Assembly (NCBI GenBank): GCA_946411475.1
Contig: CAMKED010000003.1
Coordinates: 1 to 51,270, forward strand
Direction of reading: 5' to 3'
DNA length: 51,270 bases
From: an uncultured Clostridia bacterium
Lineage (GTDB): Bacteria > Bacillota > Clostridia > Oscillospirales > Oscillospiraceae
The position numbers were made by a program, and so were the translations under genes. Below, piece after piece: positions 38,802-46,949 of the stretch (position 1 is its first letter; the number at the start of each line of letters is the position of its first letter). The notes under the pieces are model-generated. The model did not search any database. It was not told the DNA's origin and saw only the letters and a list, made by a program, of their open reading frames with translations.

Positions 38802-38820
38802 GGACAAGCATTGCTTGTCC
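38802..38820. repeat. Dispersed GGACAAGC-type palindrome
   Basis: GGACAAGCATTGCTTGTCC is almost perfectly palindromic and is preceded by CTGTAG, as in the GTAGTGGCC elements. Just left lie TTGACGGTTGACAGGTGACG short repeats, like those at 22735. Confidence 0.65.
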
Positions 38821-38846
38821 GCCGAAACAGATGACAGTCATACCCC

Positions 38847-38882
38847 ATACCCCGCATCGGTGCTGCCGGAGCGGGGTATTTT
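38847..38882 (+). terminator. Terminator after the beta-helix lipoprotein
   Basis: ATACCCCGC pairs with GCGGGGTAT around a 15-base loop and runs into TTTTG. Confidence 0.75.
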
Positions 38883-38886
38883 GCGG

Positions 38887-38915
38887 TTGACGTGGCTGCA
38901 AAAGGGTAGTATAAT
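38887..38915 (+). promoter_or_regulatory. Promoter of mntP and selenium genes
   Basis: TTGACG and a consensus TATAAT are 17 bases apart. The 36 bases to the mntP start leave no room for a manganese riboswitch. Confidence 0.8.
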
Positions 38916-38950
38916 AAACAAACATTTATACAGGAAAAGAGAGAAAACAA

Positions 38951-39538
38951 ATGGATGCAGCTTTTATTGCACAAAGCGCGCTGCTTGGCGTCGGTCTGGC
39001 AATGGACGCCTTTTCCATTTCGCTGGCAAACGGCCTGCGGGAACCGAACATGAACGGCGGCCGGATGGCAAAAATTGCCGGGGTCTACGGCGTGTTTCAG
39101 TATCTGATGCCCCTGCTGGGCTGGGTCTGCGTGCACACGGTGGTCAGCCTGTTCTCCTCGCTGGAAAAGATCATCCCCTGGATCGCCTTTGCCCTGCTGG
39201 GCTGGATCGGCGGCAAGATGCTCTGGGAGGGACTGCGGGAGCAGAAGGACCCGGACGCAGCCCCCACGGATCGCCGTCTGAGCGGAAAGGATCTGCTGAT
39301 GCAGGGCATTGCCACCTCCATCGACGCACTCTCCGTGGGCTTCACGATCGAGCAGTACAAATTCCGCGAGGCCAACGAGGCCTCCCTGCTGATCGGCGGC
39401 GTGACCTTTGTCCTCTGCATGCTCGCCCTGCTGATCGGAAAGCGCCTGGGCATGAAACTCTCCCGCTACGCTTCCATCCTGGGCGGGATCATCCTCGTCG
39501 CCATCGGCTTCAAGATCTTTCTGGGCGGGCTTGGTTGA
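38951..39538 (+). CDS. mntP: Manganese efflux pump MntP
   Basis: The 195-residue protein has six membrane segments. The family hallmarks GLAMDAFSISLANG near residue 15 and GIATSIDALSVGFTIE near 120 carry the Asp residues that bind Mn(II). It removes excess manganese. Most mntP genes in this phylum have a yybP-ykoY riboswitch; none is seen here. It is followed 32 bases later by yqeC, so the pump is probably cotranscribed with selenium genes. Confidence 0.95.
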   Translation: MDAAFIAQSALLGVGLAMDAFSISLANGLREPNMNGGRMAKIAGVYGVFQYLMPLLGWVCVHTVVSLFSSLEKIIPWIAFALLGWIGGKMLWEGLREQKDPDAAPTDRRLSGKDLLMQGIATSIDALSVGFTIEQYKFREANEASLLIGGVTFVLCMLALLIGKRLGMKLSRYASILGGIILVAIGFKIFLGGLG

Positions 39539-39570
39539 GCGGCGCTGTTTCTGAAAAGGAGGGACGGCTT

Positions 39571-40248
39571 ATGCAAACGGAATCTCTGTCGAAGCTTCTG
39601 GGCGTCTGTCCCGGCCTGACTGCCATCGTCGGCGGCGGCGGGAAGACGAGCCTGCTTTACGCGCTGGCGCGGGAATTGCAGGCAAAAGGCCGTGTGATCG
39701 TCACGACTTCCACGAAGATCCGCCGCCCGACGCAGCTTCCCGTGGCTGACCCGGCCACGCCGGAGGAACTGCGGGCGACCATGCAAACGGCCTCGCCGCT
39801 CTGCTTAGGCAGCCCCTGGCCGGAGGACAAGCTGGCCGCGCCGACCCTGCCCTTTTCGGAACTGGTCCGCGCGGCGGACTACGTCCTGGTCGAGGCGGAC
39901 GGCTCCAGTGGTCTTCCCGCCAAGGCGCACGCGCCCCATGAGCCCGTGATTCCGGCGGAGGCCGGACAGGTGATTCTCGTTCTGGGCGCGGACGCCTTCG
40001 GCAAGCCGATTTCCGAAGTCTGTCACCGCCCGGAGCGCTTTGCGGTTCTGACCGGAACGAACCCCGCAGCCCTTCTGACCCCTGCCCTTTGGGCAGAACT
40101 GATCCGTTCGGAGGGTTACGGGAATATATATTATGTAAACAAATGTGAAAGCCCTGACGACTGGGAGAACGCTGCTGCTCTGGCCGCGCTGCTCTCCGTC
40201 CCCGTCGTGGCAGGCAGCCTGCGGGACGGGCAGTTTCGGAGCATGTGA
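39571..40248 (+). CDS. yqeC: Selenium-dependent hydroxylase accessory protein YqeC
   Basis: The 225-residue protein has a P-loop (IVGGGGKTSLL), TTSTKIRRP and VLVEADGSSGLPAKAH, which mark the YqeC family. YqeC and YqeB accompany molybdenum hydroxylases that carry a labile selenium atom. The start is ATG at 39571 behind AAGGAGGG. It is translationally coupled to yqeB (ATGTGATG). Confidence 0.92.
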   Translation: MQTESLSKLLGVCPGLTAIVGGGGKTSLLYALARELQAKGRVIVTTSTKIRRPTQLPVADPATPEELRATMQTASPLCLGSPWPEDKLAAPTLPFSELVRAADYVLVEADGSSGLPAKAHAPHEPVIPAEAGQVILVLGADAFGKPISEVCHRPERFAVLTGTNPAALLTPALWAELIRSEGYGNIYYVNKCESPDDWENAAALAALLSVPVVAGSLRDGQFRSM

Positions 40249-41060
40249 TGAAATTGATGAGCAACGAACACAATCTGATTTTGATCCGCGGCGCGGGGGA
40301 TCTCGCTTCCGGGATCGCGCTGCGGCTCTGGCGCAGCGGCTTCCGGGTCGTCATGACCGAGACGGCGCAGCCGACCACGATCCGCCGCACCGTGGCCTTT
40401 TCGCAGGCCGTTCTGGACGGGCAGACCGTTGTGGAGGGCGTGACGGCGCGGCGCGCCGAAAACGCAGCCGAGGCCCTGTCCCTGCTGGAACAGGGCATTT
40501 TGCCTGTGCTGGTGGACCCGGAGGCCCGCTGCCGGGAAACGCTGCGCCCCGACGCGCTGGTGGACGCCATTCTGGCCAAGCGAAACCTCGGCACCGCGAT
40601 CACAGACGCGCCGATCGTGATCGGCGTCGGGCCGGGCTTTACGGCGGGAATAGACTGCCACGCCGCTGTGGAGACCATGCGCGGGCATACGCTGGGCCGC
40701 GTGCTCTACGAGGGCAGTCCGCTGCCGAATACGAATATCCCCGGCCTGATCGGCGGCTTTGCGGGAGAGCGGGTGCTCCGCGCCCCTGCCGACGGGATCT
40801 TCCGGGCGGAACGCTGCATCGGCGACCGGGTCAAGACCGGCGACGTGGTCGGCTGGGTGGGGGAGAGCCCCATGTGCGCCACGCTGGACGGGGTGCTGCG
40901 CGGCCTGTTGGCCTCCGGCGTACCCGTTCACAAGGGCATGAAGGCCGGCGACGTGGATCCCCGCAACGACCCGTCCTACTGTCAGACCGCCTCCGACAAG
41001 GCGCTCGCCATCGGCGGCGGCGTGCTCGAAGCAATTCTGCATTTTCAAAGAATGGGGTAA
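40248..41060 (+). CDS. yqeB: Selenium-dependent molybdenum cofactor protein YqeB
   Basis: A 270-residue protein with a nucleotide-binding front (LILIRGAGDLASGIALRL) and the YqeB core: VGPGFTAGIDCHAAVETMRGH, NTNIPGLIGGFAGERVLRAP. It is thought to help build or insert the selenium-containing Mo cofactor. ATG 40248 overlaps the yqeC stop; GTG 40245 one codon earlier is an alternative. selD follows five bases after the stop. Confidence 0.92.
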   Translation: MKLMSNEHNLILIRGAGDLASGIALRLWRSGFRVVMTETAQPTTIRRTVAFSQAVLDGQTVVEGVTARRAENAAEALSLLEQGILPVLVDPEARCRETLRPDALVDAILAKRNLGTAITDAPIVIGVGPGFTAGIDCHAAVETMRGHTLGRVLYEGSPLPNTNIPGLIGGFAGERVLRAPADGIFRAERCIGDRVKTGDVVGWVGESPMCATLDGVLRGLLASGVPVHKGMKAGDVDPRNDPSYCQTASDKALAIGGGVLEAILHFQRMG

Positions 41061-41064
41061 ACGA

Positions 41065-42102
41065 ATGGAAAACGAGATCAAACTGACCAAGCTGGCATCC
41101 TGTGCCGGCTGCGGCGCCAAGGTCGGCGCCGGTGTTCTGGCCCAGCTTCTGGGGGATCTGCACGTCCTGCACGATCCGAAGTTGTTGGTGGGTTTTGATA
41201 AAAGCGACGACGCCAGCGTCTACCAGATCACGGACGAGCTGGCGCTGGTTCAAACCGTGGATTTCTTCCCGCCGATCGCGGATGATCCCTACACCTTCGG
41301 CGCCATTGCCGCCACCAACGCCCTCTCGGACGTCTACGCAATGGGCGGCGAGCCCAAGCTGGCGCTGAATATTATGGCCGTTCCCAAGGATCTGCCGAAG
41401 GAGACCGTCCACGAGATCCTGCGCGGCGGCTACGAAAAGGCCTGCGAGGCGGGGGTCATTATCACCGGCGGCCATTCGATCCTGGATCCCGAGCCCAAGT
41501 ACGGTCTGGCCGTGACAGGCTTTGTCCACCCGCAAAAGGTATTGACCAACAGCGGCGCGCAGCCCGGTGACGTGCTGCTGCTCACGAAGCCCCTCGGCAT
41601 CGGCGTTCTGACCACGGCGAACAAGGCGGGCCTGCTTGAGCCCGAGACACTGGCCTATGCCAATCAACTGATGACGACGCTGAACAAGGTCGCCCGGGAC
41701 GTGATGGTGCAGTATCGCGTCCACGCCTGTACCGACGTGACGGGCTTCGGCCTCATGGGCCACGGCACCGAGATGGCGCAGGGCAGCGGCGTGGAGCTGC
41801 ATATCGACACGGCGGGCATTACCGTGATCCCGGCGGCCCTGGAATTTGCGCGGATGGGCGTGCTGCCGGAGGGTATGTACCGCAACCGCAGCTTTGCCGA
41901 GGCCCAGGTGGACCCCGGCGACGTCGCCCTTGCTCTGCAGGATCTGCTCTACGATCCCCAGACCTCCGGCGGCCTGCTGATGGCCGTCCACCCGGAGGAT
42001 GCGGACGCTCTGCTCGCGGAGCTGAGCGGGAAGGTCCCGGCTGCGCAGCGGATCGGAACGGTGGAGCCCTATCGCGGCGGAAAGCGGATTTTTTTGCGTT
42101 GA
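41065..42102 (+). CDS. selD: Selenide, water dikinase
   Basis: SelD makes selenophosphate from selenide and ATP. The 345 residues start with the catalytic Cys16 and Lys19 in CAGCGAKVG; the cysteine that usually follows (GCK) is Ala here. Asp-rich GFDKSDDASVY, TVDFFPPIADDPYTFG, VTGFGLMGHGTEM and LYDPQTSGGLLM are the ATP and metal sites. No selA, selB or tRNA-Sec is visible, so here the selenophosphate more likely serves the labile selenium of Mo hydroxylases; selA/selB may lie elsewhere. Confidence 0.96.
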   Translation: MENEIKLTKLASCAGCGAKVGAGVLAQLLGDLHVLHDPKLLVGFDKSDDASVYQITDELALVQTVDFFPPIADDPYTFGAIAATNALSDVYAMGGEPKLALNIMAVPKDLPKETVHEILRGGYEKACEAGVIITGGHSILDPEPKYGLAVTGFVHPQKVLTNSGAQPGDVLLLTKPLGIGVLTTANKAGLLEPETLAYANQLMTTLNKVARDVMVQYRVHACTDVTGFGLMGHGTEMAQGSGVELHIDTAGITVIPAALEFARMGVLPEGMYRNRSFAEAQVDPGDVALALQDLLYDPQTSGGLLMAVHPEDADALLAELSGKVPAAQRIGTVEPYRGGKRIFLR

Positions 42103-42243
42103 CTGCCGGAAGGCTCCCATTTTCCGGATGCGTTTGGCAAAAACCGACAATCTGAAAAAATTTCGATGAGTTGTCAACCGTTTATGCATCTGAATTGTCT
42201 AAGAAATTAGGACCAAAAATTTTTGAGAAACGGAGAGAACAAA

Positions 42244-44646
42244 ATGAGAGATCCCAAACGACCTGCAGCCCTGCTGCTTTGCATCTGCCTTTTGACCGGG
42301 CTGCTGTCCGGCTGCAGGAAGGACCCGGAAAAGCAAGGCGGCGAAACGACTTCCGCTTCCACCACGGAGGCCGCTGTTACCGTGACGGAGGAAGCGACCG
42401 TCCCAACCACAACGGAAGCTCCCGCCGACTATGCCGCCGACTATTTGGCTGCTCTGGCCGCCCTGGATGCGGAACCTGCCCTGACTGTCGTCACGGAGCT
42501 TGCCCAGACGGTTACCCTGGACGACGAGCCCATCACCGAGACCCAGACGGAAACCGTGCAATATCAGAACCGGGGCGGGGAAGACCTGATCGTGGCTTCC
42601 GACCGCAGCGTGAAGCTGGGCGCCAATACGTACAGCCTCGCGCAGACCTATTCCGCCGAAACCCTGTACAGCCAGATTGGGAATAACAAGTTCCGCGCCT
42701 CGGAAACTGCGGAATGCTTCCTTTCTCAGCAGACGCCGATTGCGCTGTTGGACCCCGCCAATTATGAGAGCGTTGAGCAGGAGGAAGGCGTCATTCGCTT
42801 TACCGGTGCGCTGTCCGCAGAGAGCTGGGCGATGCCCGAAGGGGCGGAGCTGGTGGAAGCTAAAGGCTCTGCAACCCTGGAAAACGGCGTTTTGACTGCA
42901 CAGACCTATCAGATCACGTTTCTTTACGCCGGAACGAAGATCGCCCGGAGCTGCGCTTCCACCCTCCGCGCAGGGACGGACGAAGAGCTCTCTGCGCGTA
43001 TTCCCGTCGAAGACGATGCGCCCGTCGAGCTGCAGAGCACCGAGGCCCTGCTGATCCTGCTTCGTGCGGAAAACTGCTTGAATCACCTCTACACGGTCAG
43101 CTTTGACATCAGCAGCACGGACGTTACCCAAGCGGCCAATTTCATTCTTTCACGGCAAGAGCATTCGTATCACTATGGAAAGAGCAGTGACATGATCTGG
43201 TCCTCTAAGCTGAGCGGAAAGGGCTATAACATGCTTGGCATCGAAAAGGAATCCTTCGGTCTGGAGGAATCCTTGGTGGATGGCGTCTATACCTATCAGG
43301 AGGACGGCGAAGAGGCGGAAACGTCCGAACTCAGCGCCTTTGAAAGAATCACCACGCTGAGATCCGTTTTGCAAGGCATGCGCACGGAGGTTGCGGAGAT
43401 GATCCCCGCACCGGCAGATCTGACTTCCGCTGCGGTTTATGATGTCGGGGATTATTATCTGGTGGAATTCACCTGCGGAGAGAAATTCGGCCGGATCATG
43501 GATCAGCGGACGAATCACGATTTATTCCAGGATGAGAACAAACTCATGGATCTGGCGGAGGCGTATGAGATCGACACACTGGAAGGGTATCTGGCTGTGG
43601 AGAAACATACCTGGCTCCCAACTTCTGTCGGGGTCAACTATTCTGCGGCTCATACCATTGAGGGCACAGACTATATGATCGCCCTGGAGCAACAGATCGG
43701 CATCCGCATCGGCGATCCGGAGATTTATTATGACATCACGGACAAGCCGCTGCCGGATATCGAGCCGGAAGAGAAGGCAACTCCTGTCTTCTATGAGGTC
43801 ACGGATGAAAACGGGGCAAAGCTCTGGCTCTTCGGTACGATCCACATCGGCGAAGATCGGACTGCGTATCTGCCCCAGGCCATCTATGACGCCTTTGACG
43901 CTGCGGACGCCCTGGCGGTGGAGTTTGACGACGCCGCGTTTGAGGAGCAGATTGAAAACGACCCCGAGCTGCTGCAAAAGGTCGCGGAAGCCTATTACTA
44001 TACCGACAAGACCCAAATTTCCGACCATCTGGAAGAGGACGTTTACGACGCCGCCGTTCGGTTCATGAAGATCATCGGTCAATACAACAGGCAGGCGGAG
44101 TATTTGCGGCCCTTTGTTTGGGGGAACGCCATTGAGAATTTCTATCGTGCGCAGGGCCGACGGCTGACCCCTTCCAAGGGCGTGGATCACAGGCTCATGG
44201 ACCGGGCCCGCGCGCAGGAGAAAGAGATCCTGAACGTGGAATCCGGCGAGGCCCAGGTCGGCATGATGGCCGGTTACTCTGACAAGCTCCAGCAGCTTTT
44301 GCTGGAAGAAGCGATGGGAACAACCCGCACAGAGTACCTTGACGGGATTAACGAGCTCTACGAGCTGTGGTGCGGCGGAGACGAGGCAGCCCTGATCGAA
44401 AGGCTGGCCGCTGCTGACGAAGAAGAACTGTCCGAGCTCACGGACGAGGAGAAGGAACTCTACGAGGAATACCACAGCGCGATGGAAACCAGCCGGAACG
44501 CGGATATGCTGGAAGTGGCAAAGGGTTATCTGGTCAGCGGAAAGACGGTCTTCTTTGCCGTCGGTCTGGCCCATCTGCTGGGCGACGGCGGTCTGGTCCA
44601 GGCCCTGCGCGATGCGGGTTATACTGTTACGCTGATTCAGAACTGA
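42244..44646 (+). CDS. Lipoprotein with C-terminal TraB/GumN domain
   Basis: The start is ATG at 42244, eight bases after GGAGAG; the track start is too early. The 800-residue protein has a lipoprotein signal (ICLLTGLLSGC) and a Thr/Glu-rich linker. Residues 70-520 form a beta-rich region without a family I recognise, with the look of tandem lipoprotein-carrier folds (QTVTLDDEPITETQTETVQY...). The C-terminal 270 residues are TraB/GumN: KLWLFGTIHIG and FFAVGLAHLLGDGGLV carry the conserved His residues thought to bind metal. In enterococci TraB shuts off a peptide pheromone; many relatives look like metalloproteases. The outer location fits cutting of extracellular peptides. Confidence 0.85.
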   Translation: MRDPKRPAALLLCICLLTGLLSGCRKDPEKQGGETTSASTTEAAVTVTEEATVPTTTEAPADYAADYLAALAALDAEPALTVVTELAQTVTLDDEPITETQTETVQYQNRGGEDLIVASDRSVKLGANTYSLAQTYSAETLYSQIGNNKFRASETAECFLSQQTPIALLDPANYESVEQEEGVIRFTGALSAESWAMPEGAELVEAKGSATLENGVLTAQTYQITFLYAGTKIARSCASTLRAGTDEELSARIPVEDDAPVELQSTEALLILLRAENCLNHLYTVSFDISSTDVTQAANFILSRQEHSYHYGKSSDMIWSSKLSGKGYNMLGIEKESFGLEESLVDGVYTYQEDGEEAETSELSAFERITTLRSVLQGMRTEVAEMIPAPADLTSAAVYDVGDYYLVEFTCGEKFGRIMDQRTNHDLFQDENKLMDLAEAYEIDTLEGYLAVEKHTWLPTSVGVNYSAAHTIEGTDYMIALEQQIGIRIGDPEIYYDITDKPLPDIEPEEKATPVFYEVTDENGAKLWLFGTIHIGEDRTAYLPQAIYDAFDAADALAVEFDDAAFEEQIENDPELLQKVAEAYYYTDKTQISDHLEEDVYDAAVRFMKIIGQYNRQAEYLRPFVWGNAIENFYRAQGRRLTPSKGVDHRLMDRARAQEKEILNVESGEAQVGMMAGYSDKLQQLLLEEAMGTTRTEYLDGINELYELWCGGDEAALIERLAAADEEELSELTDEEKELYEEYHSAMETSRNADMLEVAKGYLVSGKTVFFAVGLAHLLGDGGLVQALRDAGYTVTLIQN

Positions 44647-44660
44647 CTTCACAAGGCTTA

Positions 44661-44690
44661 GCGGCACAGGGAGACGCTTCCCTGTGCCGC
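44661..44690 (+). terminator. Terminator of the TraB/GumN gene
   Basis: GCGGCACAGGGA pairs with TCCCTGTGCCGC over 12 bp, followed by GTTTCATTTG. Confidence 0.75.
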
Positions 44691-44702
44691 GTTTCATTTG
44701 GA

Positions 44703-44731
44703 TTGACACCTGCTTCCGAAAATGCTATAAT
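44703..44731 (+). promoter_or_regulatory. Promoter of the SEDS-PAP2 operon
   Basis: Consensus TTGACA and TATAAT are exactly 17 bases apart, 34 bases before the GTG start. Confidence 0.88.
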
Positions 44732-44765
44732 ACCTCCGTAATTACGTCGGATCGGGGGTGCGTTT

Positions 44766-45920
44766 GTGCGGCGAGTCTGGAACAAGATCACAGAGTTTTA
44801 CCGCCGGGGCGATCTGCTCCTGCTGTTTTTGTGCGTCGTCGCCACGATTTTCGGAATCGTGATTGTCGCCAGCGCAACCCGATACAGCGGCTCGTACCGC
44901 TTCCTGGTCGTGCAGAGTGCCGCACTGGTGCTGGGGGTCTGCCTGTACGTGGCCGTGTCCCTGCTGGACATTGAGATTCTGGCGGAGCATCGGGAGATGC
45001 TGCTGGCCTTCAACGTGCTGTTCATGTCCACCCTGCTCATTTGGGGCGTGGAGGGCAATACGGGCAACCGGGCCTGGCTGGACCTGCCCCTTCTTCCCGT
45101 CAATATTCAGCCTGCGGAGATCTGCAAGATCACCTTTGTCATTGCCCTGGCCAAGACCATGAGTAATCACCGCAGCAAGATTTCGTCCGTGAAGTCCGTC
45201 GCGCCGATCGTCATTCAGACCGTGGTTATGATGGGCCTGATCGTGGTGATTTCCCGTGACGCGGGCTCCGCCGTCGTCTTCCTGTTCATTTTTCTTGTGG
45301 TAGCCTACGTGGGCGGCGTGCGTTCCTGGTGGTTCGTGGCCGCGCTGGTTGTGGCCCTGGCGGTGTTTCCGATCCTGTGGCAGCATTTTATCCGGGCGGA
45401 CCAGAAGGAACGTATTCTGATGTTTTTTGACGAGACGATCGACCCGGATGGAACCGGCGTTCGCTGGGATACCAACCGCTCCGTTGCCATGCTCTCTGGC
45501 GGCGGCATTTCGGGCCAGGGCCTCTTCCACGGGACCATGCTACAGAACCACGCCATTGCCGCCCAGCATACGGACTTCATTTTCTCCGCAATCGGCGAGG
45601 AGCTGGGCATTCTGGGTTGCCTGTTTACCCTGCTGCTGCTGGTTGCCATCGTGGTCCGCTGTGTCCACGTCGGCCTGAAAACGCCGAATTATATGAACCG
45701 TCTGATCTGCATCGGCATCGCCGCGATGCTGATCTTCCAGATCGTAAGCAACGTCGGTATGTGTATCGGCGTATCGCCGGTTATCGGCCTTACGCTGCCC
45801 TTTATCAGCTATGGAGGCTCCTCGATCGTCACGCTCTTCCTGGCGATGGGAATCGTTTCCGGCATTCACATGCGTCCCGACCCGGATTCTCGATCACCGT
45901 ATATCCAGCCGCGGTATTGA
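44766..45920 (+). CDS. FtsW/RodA/SpoVE family glycan polymerase
   Basis: A 384-residue SEDS protein with about ten membrane segments. These proteins polymerise peptidoglycan from lipid II at the division or elongation site. Visible hallmarks are WLDLPLLPVNIQPAEICKI near residue 103, GGGISGQGLFHGTMLQNHAIAAQHTDFIFSAIGEELG in the big loop, and PFISYGGSS near the end. The start is GTG at 44766, six bases after GGGGGTG. RodA or FtsW identity is not decided by sequence alone. A PAP2 phosphatase follows 15 bases later. Confidence 0.92.
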   Translation: MRRVWNKITEFYRRGDLLLLFLCVVATIFGIVIVASATRYSGSYRFLVVQSAALVLGVCLYVAVSLLDIEILAEHREMLLAFNVLFMSTLLIWGVEGNTGNRAWLDLPLLPVNIQPAEICKITFVIALAKTMSNHRSKISSVKSVAPIVIQTVVMMGLIVVISRDAGSAVVFLFIFLVVAYVGGVRSWWFVAALVVALAVFPILWQHFIRADQKERILMFFDETIDPDGTGVRWDTNRSVAMLSGGGISGQGLFHGTMLQNHAIAAQHTDFIFSAIGEELGILGCLFTLLLLVAIVVRCVHVGLKTPNYMNRLICIGIAAMLIFQIVSNVGMCIGVSPVIGLTLPFISYGGSSIVTLFLAMGIVSGIHMRPDPDSRSPYIQPRY

Positions 45921-45935
45921 CAAGGAGGGGTTCGT

Positions 45936-46871
45936 TTGGCGTTTTTGAAAGCTCTGGAATCCATGCGCTTCCCGTTTCTGGACGGGCTCATGCAGACCTT
46001 TACGTTCCTCGGCGAGGAAACTGTTTTTATGGTTCTTGCCCTCGTCCTGTTTTGGTGCGTAGACAAGTGGAAAGGCTACTACCTGCTCTCCGCCGGCTTT
46101 TTGGGAACCATTCTCTCCCAGGCGATGAAGCTGATCTGCCGCGTTCCCAGGCCCTGGGTGAGAGATCCCGGCTTTACCGTGGTGGAATCGGCGAAGGCCG
46201 GTGCGACCGGCTATTCCTTCCCGAGCGGACATACCCAGGGCGCGACCTGCTCCTTCGGCGGCATTGCCCGGATGACAAAGCGGACCTGGCTGCGCTGGGC
46301 AATGGCGGGCTTGATCGTCCTGATCGGCTTTTCCCGGATGTACCTTGGCGCGCATTATCCCTCTGACGTAGGCGTCGGCCTGCTCGTCGGTTTGGCGGTG
46401 GTGCTGATCCTGTATCCCATCCTCCAGCGGGCAAAGGACAACGTGCGCGTCATGTACGGGTTCCTCGGCGTAATGCTGCTGCTTTCGCTTGGATACCTGT
46501 TCTTCGTCCGATTTGTAAAGTTCCCGGCGGACGCCTACGAGATCGACGTAAACACCAAAACCAGCAATTACGTCAACGCGCTGAAAAACGCCTGGTCCCT
46601 GCTGGGCTCTCTGCTTGGCATGATTGCGGCATTCACGGTGGATCAGAAAACGAAATTCTCCGAGCAGGCGCCTCTGCCCGGCCAGATCTGCAAGGTCGTC
46701 CTGGGACTTGCGATCCTCTTCGGGATTCGCGTTGGACTGAAATCCCTCTTCGGGATGATCTCCGACGCGCTGTTCTGGGATGCGCTTCGGTATTTTGCCA
46801 TGGTGTTCTTCATTGGCGGCGTATGGCCGCTGAGCTTCCCGTTCTGGGCGAAACTCGGCGCAAAGAAGTAA
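45936..46871 (+). CDS. PAP2-family membrane phosphatase
   Basis: The start is TTG at 45936, behind AAGGAGGGG. The 311 residues have six or more membrane segments and the three PAP2 motifs: KLICRVPRPW, SFPSGHTQGA and SRMYLGAHYPSDVG. Its site faces outside. Being in an operon with a lipid II polymerase, it may recycle undecaprenyl pyrophosphate, a plausible but unproved role. The C-terminal 120 residues add further helices beyond the core. Confidence 0.93.
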   Translation: MAFLKALESMRFPFLDGLMQTFTFLGEETVFMVLALVLFWCVDKWKGYYLLSAGFLGTILSQAMKLICRVPRPWVRDPGFTVVESAKAGATGYSFPSGHTQGATCSFGGIARMTKRTWLRWAMAGLIVLIGFSRMYLGAHYPSDVGVGLLVGLAVVLILYPILQRAKDNVRVMYGFLGVMLLLSLGYLFFVRFVKFPADAYEIDVNTKTSNYVNALKNAWSLLGSLLGMIAAFTVDQKTKFSEQAPLPGQICKVVLGLAILFGIRVGLKSLFGMISDALFWDALRYFAMVFFIGGVWPLSFPFWAKLGAKK

Positions 46872-46882
46872 GAAGTAAGAAT

Positions 46883-46931
46883 TAAGAGGTAAGAGGTAAG
46901 AATGCGATCCATTTCTACCTCTTACCTCTTA
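46883..46931. repeat. Inverted cluster of AAGAGGT short repeats
   Basis: TAAGAGGTAAGAGGTA on the left pairs exactly with TACCTCTTACCTCTTA on the right. More degenerate copies (AAGTAAG) flank both sides. It fills the gap between the convergent PAP2 and SLH genes and could act as a terminator in both directions. Confidence 0.75.
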
Positions 46932-46949
46932 CTTTATTCCTCTTACTTT

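Noticed and set aside
37390-38925. 511-residue minus-strand ORF of Gly, Asp, Val and Ala
   Set aside because: Antisense to the beta-helix lipoprotein; its apparent repeats are only the mirror of the repeated strands.
38916-38950. Manganese riboswitch (yybP-ykoY) upstream of mntP
   Set aside because: Only about 36 bases lie between promoter and start codon, too few for the aptamer, and no matching consensus is seen.
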